Assembly: GCA_949288065.1 (NCBI GenBank)
Contig: CASEIL010000002.1
Span: 124,001 to 188,000, forward strand
Direction: 5' to 3'
From: an uncultured Phascolarctobacterium sp.
Lineage (GTDB): Bacteria; Bacillota; Negativicutes; Acidaminococcales; Acidaminococcaceae
DNA length: 64,000 nucleotides
Position numbers and translations under genes: made by a program. Shown here one piece after another: positions 7,201 to 15,846 of this stretch (the first letter of the stretch is position 1; every line of letters begins with the position of its first letter). The notes beneath the pieces were generated by a model. It had not been told where the DNA came from. It saw only the letters and a program-made list of their open reading frames with translations, and did not search any database.

Positions 7201-9117
7201 TTAATCCTCATCGTTCAGCGGTTCTAATTTTTGCCACTCGCCGTTTTCGTCACGTTCAAAAGCCGTGCCGTAAGGCGCGTTTAATAACGGCAAAATATCC
7301 GGGCACAAATTGCAGATGGTGTTTAAATCGTAAATGCCGTATTCAGCGTCTTCATCGGGGTAAGCCTCTGCTTCGTCGCCCGCTTCAAAATACCAGCCGC
7401 TGTCCCAGCCGGTATCGTCGCTGTCGGGCTCCTCGCGGCAGCAAAAGGCGGCGGGGCGGCCATCAGCCATAATGCGTTTGCTTACGCGGCAATGGCGTGC
7501 GCCCTGCCAGTCCGGCAAAAGCTGCTCAAACTGCGTTTCGTCGGCAGCAGGCGCGTCACCTGCCCTGCCGTCAGCCTCCGCAGCAAGCCATTCGGCAAAG
7601 CGTTGGGCAATAATGGCGCTCACGGCGCTATAATACTCCTCACCCCACGGCAGCAGCAGGTATAATACTTCGGGCGCAGCAGTTTCGTGCCCTTTAAAAT
7701 ATTTCTGCGCACAGGCTTTTACGTCTTTTATATAGGCATAGGGCATGCTACGGTTGCCGGTGTTGTACCAGTTGGCAAACTGCACGCCGACGCAGTTGTA
7801 ATCGGTTATCATCAGCCTGCCGCCCAGCCCGTCGCGCACAAAGGCGCGCAAATCCGTTACGCTGCCGCTTTGCACGGCACGCACCACATCGCCGTGCTGC
7901 TGCATAAACACGTCGCCCATCAGGTTCTGCTCCATGCACCAGCGCAAATAGGCAGCCATGTGGTTGTACGCCGCTGTTTCGTCAACACTCAAACCGTGCC
8001 TGGCAATCAGCTGCAAATGTTCGTCGGCGCTGTCCATTTCGCGGTCGTCGTAGTTCAGCGTTTCCGCATCGGTTATCGCGTTTAAACGCGTGGGGTTTAT
8101 AACCTCCAAAATTTCATCGGGGCATTTTTGCAAAAGTTTGTCCACGCCGTGCTCCACCTTGTAAGCGAGCTCTTCCCTGTAAAGCGGTATCACCTGGTAA
8201 AAGTTCACCAGCTCGCCGCCCGGCAGCCTGCACTCATAGCTCGGCTCGCCAAACACGCCGGGGCTTAAGGTAATAGCGGCGCACAGTCTGGTGCTTTCGT
8301 CAAAGCTTTCTATATCGTCAAATTCCATGGTGCTGCCCCACGCGTGGTAAACATCGCCGCCCAGCGGCGCGCGTGCCATAAATTTTAAAAAGCGGATGGG
8401 CCAGTACCATTTTTCGTCCTTCAGCGCTTCTTCGTCCAGCCGCCAGTCCGCAGGCAGGTTTATTAACAGCTCGGCGCGCGCCAAATCCTCATAGCCCTCC
8501 GGCACGGGCATTTTGGCTGCGCCCATGCCCATGGTTACCAGCGTGTAGTATTCGTGTTCCGCCCGCGGCGGGATAACGCAAATATCAATGTGTACATCTG
8601 GCGACATTATTTCATGCATTACTGTTTCGTATTTGCCGAAGTGCTGTTCAATGTGTTTACCAACAGCTTTCATTTCTTCAAAATTATAAACTACCGGCTC
8701 GCCGTAGCTTTCTTCAATGTATTCTTCAATGGTTTTAATAAGGTTGGCCGCGTCCTCGTCGTCCGGATTAAGCTGCTGCCATTTGCGGGCATGCGCCAGC
8801 GCCTCCAGTTCGCGCCCTTCCATCATCCACAGCGCGTAGGCCATGCGGCTGTGCCAGTACCAGTCGTCCAGCCCTTCAAGGCGCACGCTTTCAAAAAGCT
8901 TCACGGCTTTTTCCATTAAAAATATATCAATACCGTCCTCTTCCGCCTTTTCCTTACGGTCGCCCAGCACTGCCAAATTGCTGTACGCCCTGCCCAAAAG
9001 CACCGTCAACGCGTAGCCGCGTTCTTCCTCGGGCACTGCTTCAATCATTTCAATGCATTTGCTGTATTCGTCAGCTTCGTTAAGCTCGGTTATTTTTTCA
9101 ATTAAATCCTTCAGCAT
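7201..9117 (-). CDS. SuFu-domain protein with C-terminal DUF2185 (Imm33) domain
   Basis: A protein of about 638 residues built from separate modules. The N-terminal 150 residues are helical and TPR-like ('YSKCIEMIEAVPEEERGYALTVLLGRAYSNL'). A SuFu (suppressor of fused) domain follows at roughly 160-340 ('ICVIPPRAEHEYYTLVTMGMGAAKMPVP' to 'VNFYQVIPLYREEL'). The middle portion is unassigned. The last 100 residues match DUF2185/Imm33 ('CRVSKRIMADGRPAAFCCREEP' to 'YDLNTICNLCPDILPLLNAPYGTAFER'). The start at 9117 is chosen from its AGGGGG site; the reading frame upstream runs through a terminator-like hairpin. SuFu and Imm33 are both known immunity modules, so a multi-domain immunity protein is plausible. 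Confidence 0.75.
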   Translation of the reverse strand: MLKDLIEKITELNEADEYSKCIEMIEAVPEEERGYALTVLLGRAYSNLAVLGDRKEKAEEDGIDIFLMEKAVKLFESVRLEGLDDWYWHSRMAYALWMMEGRELEALAHARKWQQLNPDDEDAANLIKTIEEYIEESYGEPVVYNFEEMKAVGKHIEQHFGKYETVMHEIMSPDVHIDICVIPPRAEHEYYTLVTMGMGAAKMPVPEGYEDLARAELLINLPADWRLDEEALKDEKWYWPIRFLKFMARAPLGGDVYHAWGSTMEFDDIESFDESTRLCAAITLSPGVFGEPSYECRLPGGELVNFYQVIPLYREELAYKVEHGVDKLLQKCPDEILEVINPTRLNAITDAETLNYDDREMDSADEHLQLIARHGLSVDETAAYNHMAAYLRWCMEQNLMGDVFMQQHGDVVRAVQSGSVTDLRAFVRDGLGGRLMITDYNCVGVQFANWYNTGNRSMPYAYIKDVKACAQKYFKGHETAAPEVLYLLLPWGEEYYSAVSAIIAQRFAEWLAAEADGRAGDAPAADETQFEQLLPDWQGARHCRVSKRIMADGRPAAFCCREEPDSDDTGWDSGWYFEAGDEAEAYPDEDAEYGIYDLNTICNLCPDILPLLNAPYGTAFERDENGEWQKLEPLNDED

Positions 9118-9136
9118 GGCGTTTGCCCCCTTGTGC

Positions 9137-9292
9137 TTAAAAAATGCAAAAAGGCGCTTTAATACCTGCCGTAAGGCAAGCACCAAAGCGCCCAATTTTT
9201 AAACTGTGTTTTGCAGCATAACAAATTTGCGGCATCATGGCGTTGTGCCGCGTTAAAAGGCTGTTTGATATCAGGTTTTGCCGTTTCTGCAT
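9137..9292 (-). CDS. Possible 51-residue leader ORF overlapping a terminator hairpin
   Basis: ATG 9290-9292 sits 9 nt after AGGGGG (9302-9307) and opens a 51-codon frame starting MQKRQNLISN and ending PFCIF. Its last third is encoded by the terminator-like hairpin upstream of the SuFu gene, and its stop lies 20 bases before the SuFu start. The peptide has no recognisable family. It could be a leader peptide whose translation affects hairpin formation, or a chance frame in a 5' leader. Confidence 0.3.
   Translation of the reverse strand: MQKRQNLISNSLLTRHNAMMPQICYAAKHSLKIGRFGACLTAGIKAPFCIF
9138..9192 (-). terminator. Terminator-like hairpin in the leader of the SuFu gene
   Basis: On the minus strand GGCGCTTT (from 9192) pairs with AAAGCGCC (to 9153), with an inner TGCC/GGCA helix, followed by TTTTTGCATTTTTT. 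It lies between the MFS gene and the SuFu ribosome binding site, so it either ends MFS transcription or attenuates the immunity genes. Confidence 0.6.
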
Positions 9293-9356
9293 AATGTTCA
9301 GCCCCCTGCTATGCTTTAAAATTATTATACTAAATTTTTTAGCCGCCAACAATGCC

Positions 9357-10520
9357 TCAGCCCATTCTGGCAAAGTAATATTTAACGGCAGCGGCCTGCG
9401 CCGCAAGAAGCAGCACCAACAAATAAAACACATATTCAATGCCAAAGCCGTGCGCCACAAAGCCCAAAACGGCAGGCCCCAAAATAACGCCGGTGTAGCC
9501 CATGCTGGTTATCGCCGTAACGGCGGCGTTAATGGGCATAACCTTCTGGTACTTGGTCAGCGAATATATCGTCGGCACAATGTTGGCCAGCCCCAGCCCC
9601 ATCAGCACAAAGCCGCATTGCAAAGCATAAAAGTTATCCAAAAAAATTACGCTTACAAAACCCAGCGCGCCGGTAACGCTGCCCAAAATCAGCGTTTTTT
9701 CCTCGCCCAGCGCGGCAACAATCTTATCGCCCAAAAGGCGCATTACAAGCATGGCCACGCTGAACACCGCATAGCCCACGCCCGCCAGCGAAAGCTCCGT
9801 GCTTTTAACTTCTGTAAGCAAAACGCCGCTCCAGTCCATAACGGCACCCTCGCCCAAAAAGGTTATGCACGCCAAAAGGCCAAAGAACACCACAATGCCT
9901 TTAGGTATGGCAATGGGCTTTTCGTTGCCCGCGCCCTTAAAATTTAAAAAGTGGCGGCTGTAAACAGCCGTGCACAGCATTACAATAGCGCTGTGGATGG
10001 CAGCAATTAGCGTTATGCCCAGCCCCGCCTTAGCCAGCAGGCTAAACAGCCCCGCACCGGCAAAGCAGCCCACGCTCCACAGGGCGTGCATGCCGCTCAT
10101 CATACGTTTTTTGCTGGCATTTTCTACAATAACGGCGTTCAGGTTCATGTTAACATCAATGCAGCCCATGGCCGCGCCAAACACCGCCAAAAACACCAAA
10201 AAGCCCCAAATATTGTTTAAAAGCGAAAGCACAATTAAATCGGCCGCCATTACGGCGATGGCTATGCGCAGCACCTTTTTGCAGCCAAAACTGCGGCTGA
10301 ACATGCCTGCCAGCGGCATAAAGATAAACGCGCTGATGCCGATGCTTAAGAGCAGCAGCCCCAAAACGTCCGCGCCAATTTGCAGCTTTTCCTTAACAGC
10401 GGGTATCATTGGCGCCCAGGTAGATACGGCAAAGCCGGATATAAAAAACGCCATGCGCGCCGCCATTTGTTCTTTTTTGCCAACCTTAAAGGTTGATAAA
10501 TAATCGTCTACTAAACCCAT
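9357..10520 (-). CDS. MFS transporter (YbjJ-like)
   Basis: A 387-residue inner-membrane protein with about twelve hydrophobic segments and the MFS layout. The first half contains 'GFAVSTWAPMIPAVKEKLQIG' and 'GAAMGCIDVNMNLNAVIVE'; the second contains 'GEGAVMDWSGVLL' and 'GMGLANIVPTIYSL'-like motifs, typical of the YbjJ/FucP-related branch. AAGAGG precedes the ATG. It sits between the nuclease lipoprotein and the immunity-like genes. The substrate cannot be read from the sequence. Confidence 0.85.
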   Translation of the reverse strand: MGLVDDYLSTFKVGKKEQMAARMAFFISGFAVSTWAPMIPAVKEKLQIGADVLGLLLLSIGISAFIFMPLAGMFSRSFGCKKVLRIAIAVMAADLIVLSLLNNIWGFLVFLAVFGAAMGCIDVNMNLNAVIVENASKKRMMSGMHALWSVGCFAGAGLFSLLAKAGLGITLIAAIHSAIVMLCTAVYSRHFLNFKGAGNEKPIAIPKGIVVFFGLLACITFLGEGAVMDWSGVLLTEVKSTELSLAGVGYAVFSVAMLVMRLLGDKIVAALGEEKTLILGSVTGALGFVSVIFLDNFYALQCGFVLMGLGLANIVPTIYSLTKYQKVMPINAAVTAITSMGYTGVILGPAVLGFVAHGFGIEYVFYLLVLLLAAQAAAVKYYFARMG

Positions 10521-10534
10521 AGTTACCTCTTAAA

Positions 10535-11461
10535 TTAAGGCTTGCAAATACCGCACGGCTCGTAGCCCTTGCTGATAAGCTCGTTGCGGCTGCCCTTAAA
10601 ATTCTCTTTATTTTTGGCGCTGATGTCCTTCGCGCCGCTGCAATCTGGCTTGTGGAACTTTTTGCTATTGGTATTCAGCACAAAGTTTTTAACGGCGTAT
10701 TCCTCGCCCGTTGGGCAAACCTTGCTTTCAGTTTTGGCAGCGCCGCTATTTGCCAGCCTGCTTTTGCCGGTGGCGTAATCAATCTCCACGCCCGGCTGCA
10801 CGTTGTAGCAGTATACGTTAAAGCAAATGCCCTCGCCCTTGTCCTCTACGGAAAGCGCTTCCATCTGCACGCCGCTGGCAACAAGGTTACCGCCCTTAAA
10901 CACCGGCGTTACGCGATATAAAACGTGGTTGCCGGTTTCTTTAACGTAGTCGGCTACCATGTTTTCAAACGGCAGCATACCGTCCACATTCATATAGCGC
11001 GTGCCGGTAATTAAATTCTTTTCGTTGGCGTTTTCAGCTGTCAGCTGAAAGCCGATTAAATGGCAGCGGTTATATAACGATTTGCCGTCCACGCAATCGT
11101 ATTTAGCCTGCACCCAGCCGCTGGGCTTTACGCTGCTGATGCTGCCCCTGTCCTCCTTCGGCATGGTGTCGCGGCTTACGTTGGCAAACGCTGCTCCGCA
11201 GCGCCCCAGCTTATCAAGCGGGCTGTAGTTTTCAAAACTTTTGGTAGTTAAATCCTTCTCGCTAAAACTGGGCACATTGCCGTTAATGGCAACATAAGGC
11301 TTGCCGCTGTATGCCGGTATGCTGCTTAAATCGCTTGCTGCTGCCGTTGTACTTACCGCAGGTTTGGCGTTAGCCGCCGCATCATTTTTTTGCCCGCAGC
11401 CGCCCAAAACCACGCTTACTGCCAATAATAATGAACATATTAACGCTAAAATCTTTTTCAT
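10535..11461 (-). CDS. Lipoprotein DNA/RNA non-specific endonuclease with C-terminal Cys/His motif
   Basis: A 308-residue exported protein. A signal peptide with lipobox LGGC (about residues 19-22) anchors it to a membrane. The beta-beta-alpha-metal nuclease core spans about 90-230, with the catalytic histidine in 'YNRCHLIGFQL' (the DRGH equivalent) and the metal-binding Asn in 'NEKNLITGTRYMN'. The last 50 residues, 'FHKPDCSGAKDI' to 'GYEPCGICKP', form a Cys/His zinc-type motif like that seen in Ada-type tails. Such enzymes degrade extracellular or periplasmic nucleic acids for nutrition or DNA uptake. The gene overlaps the upstream small gene by 4 bases. Confidence 0.88.
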   Translation of the reverse strand: MKKILALICSLLLAVSVVLGGCGQKNDAAANAKPAVSTTAAASDLSSIPAYSGKPYVAINGNVPSFSEKDLTTKSFENYSPLDKLGRCGAAFANVSRDTMPKEDRGSISSVKPSGWVQAKYDCVDGKSLYNRCHLIGFQLTAENANEKNLITGTRYMNVDGMLPFENMVADYVKETGNHVLYRVTPVFKGGNLVASGVQMEALSVEDKGEGICFNVYCYNVQPGVEIDYATGKSRLANSGAAKTESKVCPTGEEYAVKNFVLNTNSKKFHKPDCSGAKDISAKNKENFKGSRNELISKGYEPCGICKP

Positions 11462-11859
11462 TTTACATAAACCTCTTCCGTAATTTTATCGTGCGATGTG
11501 CCTGTAAAATCCGTGCTTTCCACAAGCCGCCAGTTTGCTAAATCAAGGTCAAAATATAAATCCGCCGGGTAAACGCGGTTCCATTTGTACAAAACTATTT
11601 TTTCTATTTTGCCGGCATAAGCCCCCGGGGCAATGTTTTCGGCAAAGCAGTAATCGCCCGCCGCTGCCTTTTGCATAAAAGCCTCATCCACCGTTATGCC
11701 TGCCGCGCCGTTAAACTGCTTATAGCTGTAAGCATTCATCCACAGCTTTTGGCCGCCGCAGCGCTCCAAAATACGCGCCCGCACGGCGCTGTCCATGCTC
11801 TGCCGCCGCTTGTTAAACAGCATGCCCATTTTATCGTCAACACAGGTAATAAAAATCAT
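11458..11859 (-). CDS. Conserved hypothetical protein upstream of the nuclease
   Basis: A protein of 133 residues starting MIFITCVDDKMGMLFNKRRQS. The ATG at 11857-11859 is 8 nt from GGAGGG; the longer frame begins with TTG inside that site. Similar short proteins in Firmicutes have been labelled ribonuclease Z, which I consider unsupported because no metallo-lactamase motif is present. The conserved features I can see are 'CVDD', 'MNAYSYKQF' and 'FAENIAPGAY'. It is translationally coupled to the nuclease lipoprotein. Confidence 0.65.
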   Translation of the reverse strand: MIFITCVDDKMGMLFNKRRQSMDSAVRARILERCGGQKLWMNAYSYKQFNGAAGITVDEAFMQKAAAGDYCFAENIAPGAYAGKIEKIVLYKWNRVYPADLYFDLDLANWRLVESTDFTGTSHDKITEEVYVK

Positions 11860-11930
11860 GGCTGCACCCTCCAAAAATAACGTAACTTCATCATAGCATT
11901 ATAAAATCCGCTTGGCAAGCGTATGTTTGT

Positions 11931-11970
11931 AAAAAAATTAAAGCACCCTCTGCAAACCTGCAAAGGGTGC
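11931..11970 (-). terminator. Terminator after rubrerythrin
   Basis: GCACCCT and AGGGTGC arms with an inner TGCA/TGCA pairing are followed on the minus strand by TTTAATTTTTTT, just beyond the rubrerythrin stop codon. Confidence 0.8.
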
Positions 11971-12000
11971 CTGGGTTACTTATTAAGTTTTAGCGCGGTA

Positions 12001-12555
12001 TTAGTAGTTTACTTTGCGCAGTTCAAAATAAGCTTTCGGGTGGTCGCAAACCGGGCAAACTTCCGGAGCTTTTTCGGCAATTACAATGTGGCCGCAGTTG
12101 CCGCAAATCCACACCTGTTTTTCTTCACGTTTAAAAACGCGGTCGTTTTCAATGTTGGCAACAAGCGCATTGTAGCGTTCTTCGTGTTCTTTTTCAATTT
12201 TGCCAACTTCTTCAAACAGGGTTGCAATGTAGTCAAAGCCTTCTTCTTTAGCAACTTTGGCAAATTCGGCATACATTTCGGTCCATTCGTAGTTTTCGCC
12301 TGCTGCTGCGTCTTTCAGGTTGGTTAAGGTATCGGGCAGACTGCTGTGTGCCACGCCGCCGCTGGTTAACAGTTTAAACCAAATTTTAGCGTGTTCTTTT
12401 TCGTTGCCGGCAGTTTCTTCAAAAATATTGGCAATCTGGTTGTAGCCTTCTTTTTTAGCAACGCCTGCATAATAGGTGTATTTGTTTCTTGCCTGAGATT
12501 CGCCTGCAAAGGCTGCCTGCAAATTTGCTTCGGTTTTGCTTCCTTTAAATTCCAT
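12001..12555 (-). CDS. rbr: Rubrerythrin
   Basis: A 184-residue soluble protein that reduces hydrogen peroxide in anaerobes. The N-terminal ferritin-like four-helix domain carries diiron ligands in '[12 protein letters not shown]', '[14 protein letters not shown]', '[15 protein letters not shown]' and '[13 protein letters not shown]'. The C-terminal rubredoxin domain has the paired 'CGNCG' and 'CPVCDHP' cysteines. ATG 12555 follows TGGAGGT; the longer frame is not supported. The gene lies 40 bases downstream of the Fur-family regulator, forming a classic peroxide-sensing and detoxifying pair. Confidence 0.95.
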   Translation of the reverse strand: MEFKGSKTEANLQAAFAGESQARNKYTYYAGVAKKEGYNQIANIFEETAGNEKEHAKIWFKLLTSGGVAHSSLPDTLTNLKDAAAGENYEWTEMYAEFAKVAKEEGFDYIATLFEEVGKIEKEHEERYNALVANIENDRVFKREEKQVWICGNCGHIVIAEKAPEVCPVCDHPKAYFELRKVNY

Positions 12556-12595
12556 TGTACATACCTCCATAAATTTAAAATTTGTGCGTTGGCAC

Positions 12596-12997
12596 TTACT
12601 GCTGTTCTTTAGCTTCAAGCTTCTGGCAATCGGGGCACAGGCCGTTAAACACAATATCGTGGCTCTGCATTTTAAAACCGGTAACCGCCGCCACCTTCTC
12701 GTCAAGGTCCTCCATATAATCCATGTTGTCCACATTCATAAACTTGCCGCACTGGCTGCATTTTATATGGTAATGTTTGGTCAGCATGTGGTCAAACCTG
12801 TCGGCGCCGCTGGGTACGGAAACCTTATTTAAAAGCCCGCTTTCCACCAGCGAATTAAGGTTGCGGTACACCGTGCCCTTGCTTATATCAGGGTATTCCA
12901 TTGTAATGCGTTCGTAAACCTCATCGGCAGTCGGGTGGTCCGCCAAAAAGCGCACAGCCGCAATAACAAGCTGCCTTTGAATAGTATTGCGTTTCAT
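12596..12997 (-). CDS. perR: PerR-like Fur-family peroxide regulator
   Basis: A 133-residue regulator with an N-terminal winged helix ('[34 protein letters not shown]') and a C-terminal metal-binding dimerisation domain. The structural zinc site is formed by 'CSQC' and 'CPDC', and '[12 protein letters not shown]' plus 'NVDNMD' supply the His/Asp sensor ligands typical of PerR. ATG 12997 is chosen from its GGGAG site. The downstream rubrerythrin supports PerR rather than iron-sensing Fur, although feoAB is divergently located nearby, so an iron role is not excluded. Confidence 0.85.
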   Translation of the reverse strand: MKRNTIQRQLVIAAVRFLADHPTADEVYERITMEYPDISKGTVYRNLNSLVESGLLNKVSVPSGADRFDHMLTKHYHIKCSQCGKFMNVDNMDYMEDLDEKVAAVTGFKMQSHDIVFNGLCPDCQKLEAKEQQ

Positions 12998-13035
12998 TCT
13001 GCCTCTCCCTTCTAACAAAACTTATTCTCAATTAC

Positions 13036-13063
13036 ATTATATACCCAAAAGCAATCTTGTCAA
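13036..13063 (-). promoter_or_regulatory. perR-rubrerythrin promoter
   Basis: On the minus strand a consensus TTGACA (13058-13063) is followed after 16 nt by TATAAT (13036-13041). The AT-rich sequence just downstream, around 13021-13040, is a plausible place for a PerR box, but I see only partial dyad symmetry. Confidence 0.7.
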
Positions 13064-13211
13064 GCAGCTTCACCTTTTTTTCACCACGGCACACTTTCCG
13101 CCTTAGCGCAGCGCAAAATTTAAATAAGCTTACGCTGATGTATTTTTAAAAGCGCAATAAGTAATATTTTTTATTTACCACATTTTAATTATATTAAAAA
13201 GATAAATTTGT

Positions 13212-13239
13212 TTGATTGCTCATAGATTAGTGGTATAAT
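13212..13239 (+). promoter_or_regulatory. feoAB promoter
   Basis: TTGATT (13212-13217) and TATAAT (13234-13239) are 16 nt apart, and TGG before the -10 gives an extended -10 element. It lies 42 bases upstream of the feoA start. I see no convincing Fur box. Confidence 0.6.
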
Positions 13240-13281
13240 AAATTTGCAGTTAGTCATAAGTAATTAAAGGAGAATTTATAT

Positions 13282-13524
13282 ATGGAAACAACTACCTTAA
13301 ACACCCTGGCAATCGGCCAGAAGGCCACGATTGTTACCGTGGGCGGCGAAGGCATTTTGCGCCGCCGCTTTTTAGACATGGGGCTGACCCCCAAAACAAA
13401 GGTTATGGTGCGCAAGCGCGCGCCACTCGGCGACCCGATTGAGATTTTTCTGCGCGGCTACGAGCTGACGCTGAGGCTTGACGACGCCAAAAAAATAACC
13501 GTTGTGCCGGAGGATGAACCATGA
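13282..13524 (+). CDS. feoA: Ferrous iron transport protein FeoA
   Basis: An 80-residue SH3-like cytosolic protein that supports FeoB. It shows the family pattern 'LNTLAIGQKATIVTVGGEGILRRRFLDMGLTPKTKVMVRKRAPLGDPIEIFLRGYELTLR'. AAAGGAG precedes the ATG, and the last 4 bases overlap feoB, so the two are translated together. Confidence 0.95.
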   Translation: METTTLNTLAIGQKATIVTVGGEGILRRRFLDMGLTPKTKVMVRKRAPLGDPIEIFLRGYELTLRLDDAKKITVVPEDEP

Positions 13525-15536
13525 AACTGACCTTTGCACTTGTAGGCAACCAAAACTGCGGCAAAAGCACGCTGTTTAACTATTTAACCGGCAGCAACCA
13601 GCACGTCGGCAACTTTCCGGGCGTAACGGTGCAGAAAAAAGAAGGCACCCTGCTGATGGACAAGGATATTACCGTTGTCGATTTGCCTGGCATCTACTCC
13701 CTTTCGCCCTATACTTCCGAAGAAATTGTGACGCGTGATTTGCTTTTGCGCAACAGCCCGGACATTATTGTAAACGTGCTGGACGCCACCAACATTGAGC
13801 GCAGCCTGTACCTTTCCTTACAGCTTATTGAGCTGAACACGCCGATGATTATCGCCCTGAACATGATGGACGAATTGCAGGCCAGCGGCGGCAGCATTGA
13901 TATTAAAACGCTGGAGAAAAAGCTCACCATTCCGGTTGTGCCCATCACCGCCAATTCCGGTGCTGGTGTGGAAGAGCTTGTGCGCCGCGCGAAGGAAACT
14001 GCCGAGAACCACCGCCTGCCGGAACGCCTTGACTTTTGCTCCGGCCCGGCGCATGTGGCCATCCACTCCATTGCCCATTTAATTGAACCCAAAGTACGCC
14101 AGAAAGGTTTGCCGCTGCGTTTTTCGGCAACCAAGCTGATTGAAGGCGACGACCTTTTAAGCAAAGAGCTGGAACTGACGGAAAACGAAAAGGACATCAT
14201 CGGCCATTTAACCACGGAGCTGGAAACCGCGCTTGATACCGACAAAGAAGCCGCTTTGGCGGATATGCGCTACACCTACATTGAAGAGCTGTGCAGCCAG
14301 ACGGTGCATAAGCCGGACGAAAGCCTCGCACAGCAGCGCTCCGTTAAAATGGACCGCTATTTAACCAGCAAATATTTTGCCATCCCCATCTTTTTACTAA
14401 CGATGTTCACCGTTTTCTGGCTGACATTTGACGTTATCGGCGCCGCTTTAAGCGACTGGCTGGAAACAGGCATTACAGCCGTTACCGAAGCTGCGGACGC
14501 AGGGCTTACGGCAGCAGGCGTCAGCGCGCCTATTCATTCGCTTATTATCGACGGCGTGTTTACCGGCGTAGGCAGCGTGCTATCCTTCCTGCCTACCATC
14601 GTAACGCTGTTCTTCTTCCTCTCCCTGTTGGAAGATACCGGCTACATGGCGCGCATTGCCTTTGTTATGGATATGCTGCTGCGTAAAATCGGGCTTTCCG
14701 GCTCGTCCTTCGTGCCGATGCTGATTGGCTTTGGCTGCAGCGTGCCCGCCATTATGGCAACCCGCACCCTCGCCAGCGAGCGCGACCGCAAAATTACCAT
14801 TATTTTAACGCCGTTTATGTCTTGCAGCGCCAAGCTGCCTGTTTACGGCGTGTTCATCGCCGCGTTTTTCGCGGAAAACCGCGCGCAGGTTATGATGTTT
14901 TTATACCTCACCGGCATTTGCATCGCCATTCTTTCGGGCCTTTTGTTAAAAGCCTTTGTGTTTAACGGCCAGCCGGTGCCCTTTGTAATGGAACTGCCTG
15001 CTTACCGCCTGCCGACCGCGCGCAACATCGGTCTGCACATGTGGAGCAAAGCCAAAGACTTTTTATACCGCGCGTTTACCATTATCTTCCTTGCCAGCAT
15101 CGTTATCTGGCTGCTGCAAAGTTTTGATACCCGCTTTTACATGGTGGATAACCCGGCAGAAAGCATGCTGGCGCAAATCGGCAGCTTTATTGCCCCGCTG
15201 TTTGCCCCGCTGGGCTTTGGCGACTGGCGTGCAGCAACAGCGCTTATTACCGGCATTACCGCTAAAGAAGTTGTTATCAGCACTCTTTCGGTGCTTACTG
15301 GCAGCGGCGACGAGCTTGCAGGCAGCGCCCTGCACAGCATTTACAGCCCGCTTACCGCGCTTAGCTTTTTAACCTTCACCCTGCTGTACCCGCCGTGCGT
15401 GGCAGCCTTGGCCGCCATCAGGCGCGAAATGAACTCCGCCCTTGCCACACTTGCCATTATGGCCTATGAAATTTGCGTAGCGTGGCTGGCAGCCTTTGCC
15501 GTATACCACATCGGCATGCTGCTGGGCTTTAACTAA
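13521..15536 (+). CDS. feoB: Ferrous iron transporter FeoB
   Basis: A 671-residue inner-membrane Fe(II) transporter with a cytosolic N-terminal GTPase domain. G1 is 'GNQNCGKST' (about residues 9-17), G3 'DLPG' (54-57) and G4 'NMMD'. A GDI-like helical region follows, then a membrane domain with two 'gate' repeats, including 'SFLPTIVTLFFFLSLLEDTGYMARIAFVMD' and 'GFGCSVPAIMATRTL'. It is slightly shorter than many FeoB proteins but all core elements are present. It is co-transcribed with feoA; no feoC is evident. Confidence 0.96.
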   Translation: MKLTFALVGNQNCGKSTLFNYLTGSNQHVGNFPGVTVQKKEGTLLMDKDITVVDLPGIYSLSPYTSEEIVTRDLLLRNSPDIIVNVLDATNIERSLYLSLQLIELNTPMIIALNMMDELQASGGSIDIKTLEKKLTIPVVPITANSGAGVEELVRRAKETAENHRLPERLDFCSGPAHVAIHSIAHLIEPKVRQKGLPLRFSATKLIEGDDLLSKELELTENEKDIIGHLTTELETALDTDKEAALADMRYTYIEELCSQTVHKPDESLAQQRSVKMDRYLTSKYFAIPIFLLTMFTVFWLTFDVIGAALSDWLETGITAVTEAADAGLTAAGVSAPIHSLIIDGVFTGVGSVLSFLPTIVTLFFFLSLLEDTGYMARIAFVMDMLLRKIGLSGSSFVPMLIGFGCSVPAIMATRTLASERDRKITIILTPFMSCSAKLPVYGVFIAAFFAENRAQVMMFLYLTGICIAILSGLLLKAFVFNGQPVPFVMELPAYRLPTARNIGLHMWSKAKDFLYRAFTIIFLASIVIWLLQSFDTRFYMVDNPAESMLAQIGSFIAPLFAPLGFGDWRAATALITGITAKEVVISTLSVLTGSGDELAGSALHSIYSPLTALSFLTFTLLYPPCVAALAAIRREMNSALATLAIMAYEICVAWLAAFAVYHIGMLLGFN

Positions 15537-15626
15537 TTTTTAGCCTTGCGGCTGATTATCAGTTGCAGGCATACACATTCAAACAGGTAATTATAAAGTC
15601 TAATTTTACCGAAAGGACGTGAAACT

Positions 15627-15785
15627 ATGCTCCCCAACCAGGAACTTGCCAAAGATTTTGTTACCGCTCTCATACGCGCCGATAGAATTGCAAGCCCCGA
15701 AAACATAGTAAATACCTATTATGAAATTATAAAACTGCTGGAAGAAAAACAGGCAGAGTTAAAAGCTGAAAGCACTAAAAAGTAA
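15627..15785 (+). CDS. Small helical protein downstream of feoB
   Basis: A 52-codon frame starting MLPNQELAKD, with AAAGGA 9 nt before the ATG and a terminator just after the stop. It is strongly helical and ends in a charged 'LLEEKQAELKAESTKK' tail. The good ribosome binding site, the terminator and the amphipathic composition support a real gene. It may be part of the feo transcript or have its own promoter in the 90-base gap; I do not recognise the family, although it resembles small phage-like or accessory proteins. Confidence 0.6.
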   Translation: MLPNQELAKDFVTALIRADRIASPENIVNTYYEIIKLLEEKQAELKAESTKK

Positions 15786-15800
15786 ATAAACTAAAACAAC

Positions 15801-15846
15801 AAACCCCGTCCATACCTGCAATACAAGTATAGGCGGGGTTATTTGT
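15801..15846. terminator. Bidirectional terminator
   Basis: AACCCCG (15802-15808) pairs with CGGGGTT (15834-15840), with an inner ATAC/GTAT helix. It ends the small feo-linked gene on the plus strand and the convergent HTH gene on the minus strand. Confidence 0.8.

Noticed and set aside
4700-9117. Complete polymorphic toxin system
   Set aside because: No gene with a toxin domain, RHS/YD repeats, WXG/LXG head or secretion signal is found next to the immunity-like genes.
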